NCBI GenBank assembly: GCA_021414005.1
Contig: JAIOPH010000002.1
Span: 1 to 64,000 of the forward strand
Source of the DNA: Chthoniobacter sp.
Lineage (GTDB): Bacteria > Verrucomicrobiota > Verrucomicrobiia > Chthoniobacterales > Chthoniobacteraceae
Reading direction: 5' to 3'
Length of the DNA: 64,000 nucleotides
Shown here: in pieces, positions 7,527-14,835 of the stretch
How positions within the stretch are numbered: the first letter of the stretch is position 1
How the letters are laid out: the number at the start of each line of letters is the position of its first letter
The notes under the pieces: model-generated
The model's database searches: none
What the model was told of the DNA's origin: nothing
The model's input: the letters and a program-made list of their open reading frames with translations, nothing else
Position numbers and translations under genes: made by a program

Positions 7527-10030
7527 CGCGCCCTCTCGTCCTCGCCGCTGTTTCCGCCGCGCTCACCGCCGCCCTTTTCGCCGGCCCGCCCGGCGGCGAT
7601 CTCGCGCAGCAGCAGCCGAAATTCAAATGGGACGTGCCGCCCGCGCCGGTGGTTTCCGGGGATGACGCGCTGAAGTCCTTCAAGCTGCCGCCGGGTTTTC
7701 GCATTGAATTGGTCGCCAGTGAACCGCTCGTGCAAAACCCCGTCGCCATGGTTTTCGATCCTGATGGCCGGCTCTACGTGGTGGAGATGCGCGGCTACAT
7801 GCCGGATGCGGATGGCAAAGGCGAGGACGAGCCGACGGGCGACGTCGCCCTGCTCGAAGACACGGACGGCGACGGGAAATTCGACAAGCGCACGGTCTTT
7901 CTCGACGGCCTCGTCATGCCGCGTTCCATCGCGCTGGCGCACGGCGGCGTCATCGTGGGTGAGCCGCCAAATCTGTGGTTCTGCCGCGACAAAGACGGCG
8001 ACGGCAGGAGCGACGAGAAGACCGCGATTTTCACCGACTACGGCGCGCGAGGGACGCCCGAATACAACCCGAACAGCACGCTGCGCGCGCTCGACAATTG
8101 GTTTTACGGGGCGCACTTCGCTTGGCGCTTCCGGCTCGTGGGCGAAAAATGGATGCGCGAAGCGGTGCCGCAGCGCGGCCAGTACGGCCTGGCGCAGGAC
8201 GACCTCGGACGCCTCTTCTTCAACGGTAACAGCTCGATGCTGCACGCGGAGGTGGTCGCGCCCGAATACACGCGGCGCAGCGCGGCCCTCGCGAGCGCCA
8301 GCGGCGGTGCCATCGCGCGCGGCGAAGTCTTTCCCGGACGAGTCACCGCAGGCATCAACCGCGCCTACACCAGCGTGGGTGCGAGCGGAAAAATGACCGC
8401 CGTGACTGCTGCGTGCGGGCCGCACATTTATCGCGGCGACCGCTTTCCCGCGGAGTTTCGCGGCAACGCCTTTGTCTGCGAGCCTTCGGGGAACCTCATC
8501 TCCCGTCAGGTGCTGGCGGCCAAAGGCGCGGGTCTCACGGCCACGAGTGCGCACACCGATGTCGATTTCCTCGTTTCAACTGACGAGCGTTTCCGCCCGG
8601 TGAATCTCGCCACCGGCCCCGACGGCGCGCTCTACATCGCGGATTTTCACCACGGCATTTTGCAGCACAAAAACTTCCTCTCCGCGTATCTGCGCGATCA
8701 GGTCGCGCAGCGCGGACTGGCCCAGCCGCTGCATCTCGGGCGCATCTTTCGCATCGTGCATGAAAGCGCCGCGCCCGGCCCGCGTCCGGCTCTCGACAAA
8801 GCGCCGCCAGCCGAACTGGTAAAGGCGCTGGCGCATCCGAACGGCTGGTGGCGCGACACCGCGCAGCGTCTGCTCGTGGAACGCGCGGACGCCACGACGG
8901 TGCCTGCGCTGAAGCAACTCGCCACCGCGCGCGACGGCGGCCTCGGCACCCTGCACGCGCTCTGGACCTTGCGCGGGATGGACGCCCTGGATGCGGCGAC
9001 GATTTCCGCCGCGTCCGCCAGCACCCACGCGGGCGTGCGCGCCGCAGCCGTGCGGCTCGCCGAGCCGCTGCTGCGCCCGGCGCTCGATGAAAAACTGCTC
9101 GCCGCACTGCTCAAGCTGCACAGCGAAAGCGATCCCGGCGTGCAGATGCAAATGCTCTTCACGCTCATGCCGATTCCCGATCCGCGCGCGACGCAAACCG
9201 CGCTGGAAATCTTCCGCGCCCGCGGCAGCGACCCGCTGCTGCGCGAGGCCGCGGTCAGCGGCTTAGCCGGGCGGGAACTCCCGCTGCTCGAGACCGTCCT
9301 AGCGGACAAGAGCTGGGCGAATCCCGACTCCTTGCAGCGGGAATTCGTCGCCGCACTTGCGCGCAGCCTGGTCGCGGGCCGGAGCGGCGGACACGCGGAG
9401 AAATTGCTCGCGGTTATCACCGCGCCGACCACCCCGGCGGGCGTGCAGGCGGCGTTGCTCGGCGGACTCGGCGACGCTCCGAAATCCGGCAAAGGCACCA
9501 ACCGGCGCGCCGTGAAGCTCGATCGGGAACCCGCCGGCCTGATTGCGCTCGCCGCGCAAAACAAATCCGCCGCGAATGCGCTGGCCGCTTTCACTTGGCC
9601 CGGCAAGCCTGGCGCGTCGGCCGACGTGCCGCCGCTCACCGCGGACGAGCAAAAGCGTTTCGCCGAAGGCCGCGAAACCTACGCCACCATCTGCGCCGCC
9701 TGCCATCAGCCCACCGGCCTGGGACTCGATGGCGTCGCCCCGCCGCTGCTCGATTCCGAATGGGTGCTCGGCTCCGAGGAACGCCTGACGCGCCTCGTCC
9801 TCCGCGGGATGACTGGCAAGGTCACCGTGAACAAACGCACGTTTGAACTGGAGATGCCGCCGCTCGAAGCCCTGACCGACGCGCAGCTCGCGGGGGTTTT
9901 CACCTACATCCGCCGCGAGTGGGGCCACGAGTCCGCCGCCGTGGAGCCCGCGACGGTCGCCCGCATCCGCACGGCAACCAAAGACCGGGTGAAACCGTGG
10001 ACGGTGGACGAGCTGCTGAAGGTCAAGTGA
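7523..10030 (+). CDS. PVC-type propeller/HEAT protein with C-terminal cytochrome c domain
   Basis: The product is 835 aa. The GTG at 7523 is chosen because it overlaps the upstream stop as GTGA and yields a signal peptide (VTRPLVLAAVSAALTAALFA). Residues about 45-430 form the PVC membrane-bound-dehydrogenase-like beta-propeller: FKLPPGFRIELVASEPL, DPDGRLYVVEMRGYMPD, and calcium-loop-like DTDGDGKFDK and DKDGDGRSDE. The middle is HEAT-like. A class I cytochrome c domain follows with CAACH at about 724-728 (covalent heme) and a likely Met ligand in ELEMPPL. It is probably an extracytoplasmic redox enzyme or electron carrier acting on a sugar-like substrate. The DUF6807 neighbour may be a partner. 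The substrate is unknown. Confidence 0.88.
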   Translation: MTRPLVLAAVSAALTAALFAGPPGGDLAQQQPKFKWDVPPAPVVSGDDALKSFKLPPGFRIELVASEPLVQNPVAMVFDPDGRLYVVEMRGYMPDADGKGEDEPTGDVALLEDTDGDGKFDKRTVFLDGLVMPRSIALAHGGVIVGEPPNLWFCRDKDGDGRSDEKTAIFTDYGARGTPEYNPNSTLRALDNWFYGAHFAWRFRLVGEKWMREAVPQRGQYGLAQDDLGRLFFNGNSSMLHAEVVAPEYTRRSAALASASGGAIARGEVFPGRVTAGINRAYTSVGASGKMTAVTAACGPHIYRGDRFPAEFRGNAFVCEPSGNLISRQVLAAKGAGLTATSAHTDVDFLVSTDERFRPVNLATGPDGALYIADFHHGILQHKNFLSAYLRDQVAQRGLAQPLHLGRIFRIVHESAAPGPRPALDKAPPAELVKALAHPNGWWRDTAQRLLVERADATTVPALKQLATARDGGLGTLHALWTLRGMDALDAATISAASASTHAGVRAAAVRLAEPLLRPALDEKLLAALLKLHSESDPGVQMQMLFTLMPIPDPRATQTALEIFRARGSDPLLREAAVSGLAGRELPLLETVLADKSWANPDSLQREFVAALARSLVAGRSGGHAEKLLAVITAPTTPAGVQAALLGGLGDAPKSGKGTNRRAVKLDREPAGLIALAAQNKSAANALAAFTWPGKPGASADVPPLTADEQKRFAEGRETYATICAACHQPTGLGLDGVAPPLLDSEWVLGSEERLTRLVLRGMTGKVTVNKRTFELEMPPLEALTDAQLAGVFTYIRREWGHESAAVEPATVARIRTATKDRVKPWTVDELLKVK

Positions 10031-10505
10031 GCGGCGCGGCCACCCGCACGTCCTTGCTGAGCATCTTCTCGCCGTCGAACTCGAACCACGCGCGGAAGCT
10101 CTGGCCTTCGAGGATCGCGGGCAGCCAGTGCTGATCGTCCTCCCACATTTCGTGGTAGGGAATCGCGCCGACTTCGAACCAGAACGGCGTGGCCTCGTCC
10201 GTCTCAATCAGTTCGCCGGTAAAATTCCGCGCGAGGAAGACGGTGCAATGCAGGCTGTAGCCGTCGGTAAATTGGAAATGCAGGTCGCCGCGCTCCTCGA
10301 CGTCCAACGGCGTGACACCCACCTCCTCCTCGGTCTCGCGGATGGCGGCCGCGAGCGGCGTTTCGCCGGGTTCAAGCCGTCCGCCGGGGCCGTTCATCTT
10401 GCCGGCACCAAGTCCGCGTTTTTTTCGGATGAGCAGGATGCGCCCATCTTTGACGATAAAGCAGAGCGTCGCGCGCTCGCGGGGCTGCCAGGTGGACCAG
10501 TTCAT
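10023..10505 (-). CDS. NUDIX hydrolase (MutT/MTH1-like, 8-oxo-dGTP diphosphatase type)
   Basis: The product is 160 aa with a complete Nudix box, GGRLEPGETPLAAAIRETEE followed by EVGV. The lead-in ATLCFIVKDGRILLIRKKRG and the GLGAGKMNGPGG stretch are those of MTH1-like 8-oxo-dGTP or oxidised-nucleotide pyrophosphohydrolases. The C-terminal WFEVGAIPYHEMWEDD also fits that subfamily. The ATG at 10505 is chosen because the upstream extension is encoded by an inverted repeat. The last eight bases overlap the convergent cytochrome gene. No Shine-Dalgarno sequence is visible, because the repeat abuts the start codon. Confidence 0.9.
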   Translation of the reverse strand: MNWSTWQPRERATLCFIVKDGRILLIRKKRGLGAGKMNGPGGRLEPGETPLAAAIRETEEEVGVTPLDVEERGDLHFQFTDGYSLHCTVFLARNFTGELIETDEATPFWFEVGAIPYHEMWEDDQHWLPAILEGQSFRAWFEFDGEKMLSKDVRVAAPLT

Positions 10506-10506
10506 A

Positions 10507-10613
10507 AATGACGAATGAAGGATGACGAATGCCGAAGGAAGCCCGAATGAGGAAATCGCGCGGTCTTCGTCCTTCGGCATTGTTTCGGCATTCGTCATCC
10601 TTCATTCGTCATT
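10507..10613. repeat. Perfect 30-bp inverted repeat between two divergent start codons
   Basis: The arm at 10507-10536 is the exact reverse complement of 10584-10613. It is built from tandem GACGAATG/GAAGGATG-like words. A second, shorter copy of its end (ATGCCGAAGG at 10529-10538, CCTTCGGCAT at 10571-10580) lies inside the 47-base loop. One base separates each arm from the ATG of the NUDIX gene (10503-10505) and of the DUF423 gene (10615-10617). The two genes therefore have the same pyrimidine-rich, Shine-Dalgarno-less leader next to the start. A related GATGAAGGATGAAGG-type sequence occurs within cusA. Confidence 0.9.
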
Positions 10614-10614
10614 C

Positions 10615-10971
10615 ATGCCTCCAGCCACCGCCCAACGCCTCGCTGCCCTCGCGGGCTTCCTGGCTGTCGCCCTCGGAGCTTTTGGTGCTCACGGTTTGAA
10701 AGCGGTGCTGGAGAAAAACGGCATGCTGGCCGTCTGGCAAACGGCGGCCCTTTACCACCTCACGCATTCCGTCGTGCTGCTCGCGCTCGCGCAGCGGACG
10801 GCGGTTCCGCGGGTGCCTTTCGCCTTCTTTGGCGCAGGGATTTTGATCTTCAGCGGCAGCCTCTACGCGCTCGCGCTGACGAACTTGAAATGGCTCGGTG
10901 CGATCACACCGCTCGGCGGCGTATGTCTGCTCAGCGGCTGGCTCGCGCTCGCGTGGAAACGGCGTGCGTAA
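10615..10971 (+). CDS. DUF423 family inner-membrane protein (YgdD-like)
   Basis: The product is 118 aa with four predicted membrane helices. The family hallmarks are AALAGFLAVALGAFGAHGLK at the N-terminus, VWQTAALYHLTHSVVLLALA in the second helix, GAGILIFSGSLYALAL in the third and LGAITPLGGVCLLSGWLALA in the fourth. Length matches DUF423 proteins, whose function is not established. The ATG at 10615 is chosen because the in-frame extension upstream only translates the inverted repeat. It is divergent from the NUDIX gene. Confidence 0.9.
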   Translation: MPPATAQRLAALAGFLAVALGAFGAHGLKAVLEKNGMLAVWQTAALYHLTHSVVLLALAQRTAVPRVPFAFFGAGILIFSGSLYALALTNLKWLGAITPLGGVCLLSGWLALAWKRRA

Positions 10972-11070
10972 GGGCGTGGGACCGGCGGCCCGTCCGCGCC
11001 TGTCATACGGGGACAATCTGTTTGCTTTCAAAACCCTCGCCGATAGCTTTCCCGCCCTTCGCCAAAAGCC

Positions 11071-12699
11071 ATGATCGACATCCAGCCCAATTTCGCCGCC
11101 GTTAAGCAAGGCCTCATCCCGCTCACCCCGCAGGAAAAGATGAAGCTGGAGAAGGACGGACTGGATGTCATCCACGACATCTATCGTTACGCGAAGACCG
11201 GCTTCGCCTCGATTGAGGCGGACGATTTCGACCGGATGAAGTGGTATGGCGTCTATCGGCAGAAGCCGAAGGACAGCGGCTATTTCATGATGCGCCTGCG
11301 GCTGCCCGGCGGGCAGCTCACGGCGGCGCAGGCGGCGAAACTCTCGGAGATCGCCGACCGTTTCGGTCACGGCTTCTGCGACATCACCACGCGCATGACC
11401 ATTCAGTATCACTGGCTGCGCATCGAGGAGATCCCCACCATTTTCTCCGAGCTGGCGAGCGTGGGCATCGCCACCAGCGGAGCCTGCGGCGACATCGCGC
11501 GCAATGTCGTGGGCTGCCCGGTCGCGGGGCTCGATCCGGAGGAGATCCTCGACGCCACGCCGCAGCTCATGGAGGTCAATGCCGCGCTGGAGAACAACCG
11601 CGACTTTTCCAACCTCCCGCGCAAATACAAAATCAGCGTCTCCGGCTGCTGCATCCACTGCGCCCAGCCGGACATCAACTGCGTGGGCGTCTTCGGCCTC
11701 CGGCGCACCGTCAACGGCATCGAGGAACGCGGCTACGGAATCAAAGTCGGCGGCGGCCTCAGCGCCGCGCCGAAGCTTGCGCAGACGCTCCAGTGCTTCC
11801 TCCAGCCGGCGCAGGTCTGGCCAGTCATCAAGGCCGTCAGCAAAATCTATCGCGATCACGGCTACCGGCATCAGCGGCAAAAGGCGCGGCTGAAATTTCT
11901 CATGGCCGACTGGGGGCACGAGCGCTTCCTCCAGGAGATCGAAGCCCTGCTCGGCTACCCGCTTGCACCGCACACGGACTTCCCGATCATCCGCGATCAG
12001 GAGACCGATCACCTCGGCATCCACAAGCAGAAGCAGGGCGACCTTTACTGGGTCGGCATCTGCTTTCCGGGAGGGCGCATCCGCAATGGCACCCTCGCCC
12101 AGGTCGGTGCGCTCGCCGCGAAATACTGCGCACCCGGGCAGGACCAGATTCGCCTCACCAGTAAGCAGAACCTCATCATCATCAACATCCCCGAGGCCCA
12201 GCTTCCGGCGCTCCAAGCCGACCTCGACGCGCTCGGCCTCGACTACCAGCCCTCAAACTTCCGCAAAGGCTGTGTGAGCTGCACCGGCATCGAGTTCTGC
12301 AACCTCGCCGTTGCCGAGACCAAGAACCGCATGCTCGAACTCATCACCCAGCTCGAGACCACGTCCGGCTGGTACAAGGACAAGATCCGCATTCACTTCA
12401 GCGGCTGCCCCAGTTCCTGCGGCCAGCACCAAATCGCCGACATCGGGTTTCGCGGCGCGCAGACAAAAGTGGGTGGCGTCTCCGTGGATGCGTTCGACGC
12501 CTTCATCGGCGGACGCCTCGGCAAAGACCGACGCTTCAACACGCTGCTCAAAGGCAAGATCGTCGCCAAAGACGTGCATCTTTTCATCGACCGGCTGCTC
12601 CGCGTCTATGACACTGGCAAACAGCCCGGCGAGACCTTCGCCGACTACACCGACCGCGTGAAAAAAGACGACATCCTCACCGCGCTCGACTGGAAATAG
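11071..12699 (+). CDS. nirA: Siroheme/4Fe-4S nitrite or sulfite reductase (NirA type)
   Basis: The product is 542 aa, usual for ferredoxin-dependent assimilatory nitrite/sulfite reductases. It has the two-fold NIR_SIR layout: a ferredoxin-like half-domain (GYFMMRLRLPGGQLTAAQAA), a substrate region DITTRMTIQYHWL and GDIARNVVGCPVAG, then the repeat QIRLTSKQNLIIINI. Cluster-ligand cysteines appear in GCVSCTGIEFC and SGCPSSCGQHQ, the pattern holding the [4Fe-4S]-siroheme centre. The reaction is six-electron reduction of nitrite to ammonia, or of sulfite to sulfide. Sequence alone does not settle which, and no nitrate reductase, ferredoxin or sulfate-assimilation gene adjoins it. The gene symbol is therefore provisional. 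Confidence 0.85.
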   Translation: MIDIQPNFAAVKQGLIPLTPQEKMKLEKDGLDVIHDIYRYAKTGFASIEADDFDRMKWYGVYRQKPKDSGYFMMRLRLPGGQLTAAQAAKLSEIADRFGHGFCDITTRMTIQYHWLRIEEIPTIFSELASVGIATSGACGDIARNVVGCPVAGLDPEEILDATPQLMEVNAALENNRDFSNLPRKYKISVSGCCIHCAQPDINCVGVFGLRRTVNGIEERGYGIKVGGGLSAAPKLAQTLQCFLQPAQVWPVIKAVSKIYRDHGYRHQRQKARLKFLMADWGHERFLQEIEALLGYPLAPHTDFPIIRDQETDHLGIHKQKQGDLYWVGICFPGGRIRNGTLAQVGALAAKYCAPGQDQIRLTSKQNLIIINIPEAQLPALQADLDALGLDYQPSNFRKGCVSCTGIEFCNLAVAETKNRMLELITQLETTSGWYKDKIRIHFSGCPSSCGQHQIADIGFRGAQTKVGGVSVDAFDAFIGGRLGKDRRFNTLLKGKIVAKDVHLFIDRLLRVYDTGKQPGETFADYTDRVKKDDILTALDWK

Positions 12700-12780
12700 G
12701 TTGGTGCGCGCGGCGGTGCACGTCTTCGAGATGTGTCCGGTGCTTGCATCTGGGGCAGACGGTCGGCACGTTTCGAGGCT

Positions 12781-13809
12781 GTGAACGAAGATTCCGCTGC
12801 CGCTTTCAAACTGCCGCCCGCCACCCGCTCGGCGGTTATTCTCGTGGTGTTTTTTTTTAGTTGGTTCGCGCTGGCGACGCTGTGGGTGCTGAACGACGCG
12901 CGGCGGATCAAGCGGGAGAAGGATCAACTGCGCGCGCTAAACAACCCGGAGGCGGGCGGGGAAATGGTGTGGTTGCCGACGGGGAAATTCACGATGGGTG
13001 CGGTGGACGGCGCGCCTGACGAGCAGCCGTTGCATGATGTGAAGGTGACGGGCTTTTTCATGGATAAAACGGAGGTGACGAATGAGCAGTTTGCGAAGTT
13101 TGTGGCGGCGACTGGTCATGTGACGGCTGCGGAATGGACACCGGATGCGAGCGCGCCCGCGGACCGGAAGGAGGCGGGCGGAAGTGTGTTTCGTCCCAAA
13201 CTCGGCTGGCGCTATGTGCCGGGGGCAAACTGGCGGCATCCCGAGGGGCCGGAGTCGGACATCGTGGGACGCGAGAAGGCACCGGTGGTGCAGATCTCGT
13301 GGGAGGATGCGGCGGCGTATGCGCGTTGGGCGGGGAAGCGGCTGCCGACGGAAGCAGAGTGGGAATACGCGGCGCGCGGCGGCATCATGCACGCGGCGTA
13401 CGTCTGGGGGACGCAACTCCAGCCAGGCGGACGCTGGCAGGCCAATATCTTTCCCGCGCGCGAGCAACTTGGTCACGGCGGTGAGGAAGGTCTGACGCGG
13501 CTGCTCCCGGTCGGAAGTTTTCCGCCGAACAACTACGATCTGGCTGACATGGCGGGCAATGCGGCGGAGTGGTGCGCGGATTGGTATCGCGCGGACTATT
13601 ACAAAAAAAGCCCGCACGCGAACCCGCCGGGGCCGGAGTCGGGCGACGCTGCGGAGGATGGCGGCGAGGCGCTGCGCGTGACTCGGGGCGGATCTTTTCT
13701 GAGCAGTGAAACGAATGGTGCGGGCTATCGTCCGGCGGCGCGGCAAAAGGCGGTGCCGAGCCATGCGGCATCCGACCTCGGCTTTCGCTGCGCGCGAAGC
13801 AAACCGTGA
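12781..13809 (+). CDS. Membrane-anchored formylglycine-enzyme-fold (SUMF1) protein lacking the catalytic cysteines
   Basis: The product is 342 aa from the GTG at 12781, which has a GAGG just upstream; another GTG at 12733 is in frame. A transmembrane anchor (SAVILVVFFFSWFALATLWV) is followed by a full FGE-sulfatase domain: EMVWLPTGKFTMGAVDGAPD, KTEVTNEQFAKFV, ISWEDAAAYARWAGKRLPTE, AEWEYAARGG and DMAGNAAEWCADWY. In true formylglycine-generating enzymes the segment after GGS carries two copper-binding cysteines. Here it reads RVTRGGSFLSSETNGAGYR, with serine and glycine in those places, although the terminal LGFRCA is kept. It therefore probably does not make formylglycine. It may be a ligase- or oxidase-like relative or a binding protein. 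Confidence 0.85.
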   Translation: MNEDSAAAFKLPPATRSAVILVVFFFSWFALATLWVLNDARRIKREKDQLRALNNPEAGGEMVWLPTGKFTMGAVDGAPDEQPLHDVKVTGFFMDKTEVTNEQFAKFVAATGHVTAAEWTPDASAPADRKEAGGSVFRPKLGWRYVPGANWRHPEGPESDIVGREKAPVVQISWEDAAAYARWAGKRLPTEAEWEYAARGGIMHAAYVWGTQLQPGGRWQANIFPAREQLGHGGEEGLTRLLPVGSFPPNNYDLADMAGNAAEWCADWYRADYYKKSPHANPPGPESGDAAEDGGEALRVTRGGSFLSSETNGAGYRPAARQKAVPSHAASDLGFRCARSKP

Positions 13810-13960
13810 TCGGGCAGGCGCGAACTCTGGCGTGAATTCTCGGTAACCCTGGCTGAAAGTGGTCGCGGAATTTTTCACCCACCCGCTCATCCGCTATGAA
13901 AGTCCAACTTGCTTCGAGCACTACCCGGAATAGGACTGAAGCCTGAACGAAACCAAATAG

Positions 13961-14824
13961 ATGCCGACTATGTTTTTCTCTCGTCTCCAGATTGCCGCCG
14001 GCCTCCTCGCGTCGGCGTGTGCCCTCAGTCCTGCGTTGGCGGAATCTTTCAAGATGCAGGGTTCGCCGGTGCTCGCGCACGTGATGGTGGCGGCGGCTCC
14101 GGTGCTGCGGGATCAGGGAATCGAGATCAAGGTCGGTGTGGAAGGCAGCAGCACCATGGCGGTGGCAATGATGGGGGACCGCAATGTCGATTTCGCGCTG
14201 ATGACGCGGCGGTTGACGGGCAAAGATCAGGCGAATTTTCCGGAGCGAGAACTGAAAGAGTTTTGCATCGGGATGCAAGTTGGGGTGTTCATCGTTCCGG
14301 AGGACGTCTGGGCCAGTGGGGTGCGGTCGATTTCAAAGGCGCAACTGCAGGGGATTTACGAAGGCCAAATCACGAACTGGAAGGAACTCGGGGGAGGAGA
14401 TATGCCTATCAAGTTTTTTAACACGGAGCGCGGCCGCGGGCTGTGGGAGCTGATCTTTACATGGGTCTATGAGGAAACGCGCAAGGTGCCGCTGGGCAAA
14501 TTTCCGATCACCGTGGATGGAGAGGACGCGCGCAACACCGTGCAGTTTACGAAGGGCGGTCTGGGGATCGCCCAGATCAATTGGATCGACGGGAAGACCG
14601 TTCACGGGCTGGCCATCAAGGACGAAAAGGGCGAGGTGATCGAGCCCACGCTGGCGAATGTGGCGGCGGGCAAATATCCGCTGGCGCGTCCGGCGATGAT
14701 CGTGGTGGGGGAAACGCCGGTGGGTGCAAAGAAGCGGCTGATCGATTTTCTGCTGAGCCCTGCAGGTCAGGCGATCGTGGCGCAAAGCGATCTCGTGCCG
14801 CTGAAGGAAATCGCGCCGAAGTAA
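13961..14824 (+). CDS. PstS-like phosphate/oxyanion-binding periplasmic protein, orphan
   Basis: The product is 287 aa (ATG at 13961, alternative ATG at 13970) with a signal peptide cleaved after ALSPALAES. The fold signatures are those of PBP_like_2/PstS proteins: KVGVEGSSTMAVAMMGD, VDFALMTRRLTGKDQANFPE, GIYEGQITNWKELGGGDMPI, and a C-terminal KRLIDFLLSPAGQAIVAQSD. The serine-rich loop is the anion-binding site in relatives. No pstC, pstA, pstB or phoU follows, so any transporter lies elsewhere. It may serve instead as a sensor or scavenging protein. Confidence 0.82.
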   Translation: MPTMFFSRLQIAAGLLASACALSPALAESFKMQGSPVLAHVMVAAAPVLRDQGIEIKVGVEGSSTMAVAMMGDRNVDFALMTRRLTGKDQANFPERELKEFCIGMQVGVFIVPEDVWASGVRSISKAQLQGIYEGQITNWKELGGGDMPIKFFNTERGRGLWELIFTWVYEETRKVPLGKFPITVDGEDARNTVQFTKGGLGIAQINWIDGKTVHGLAIKDEKGEVIEPTLANVAAGKYPLARPAMIVVGETPVGAKKRLIDFLLSPAGQAIVAQSDLVPLKEIAPK

Positions 14825-14835
14825 GGCGCGCCGCG

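Noticed and set aside
10609..12216. A 535-codon minus-strand frame opposite the DUF423 gene and nirA
   Set aside because: It covers the front of a clear siroheme reductase and has no motif of its own; an antisense shadow of high GC.
12781..13809. Calling this protein a formylglycine-generating enzyme that activates the sulfatase
   Set aside because: Both catalytic cysteines are replaced (Ser and Gly), so only the fold can be claimed.
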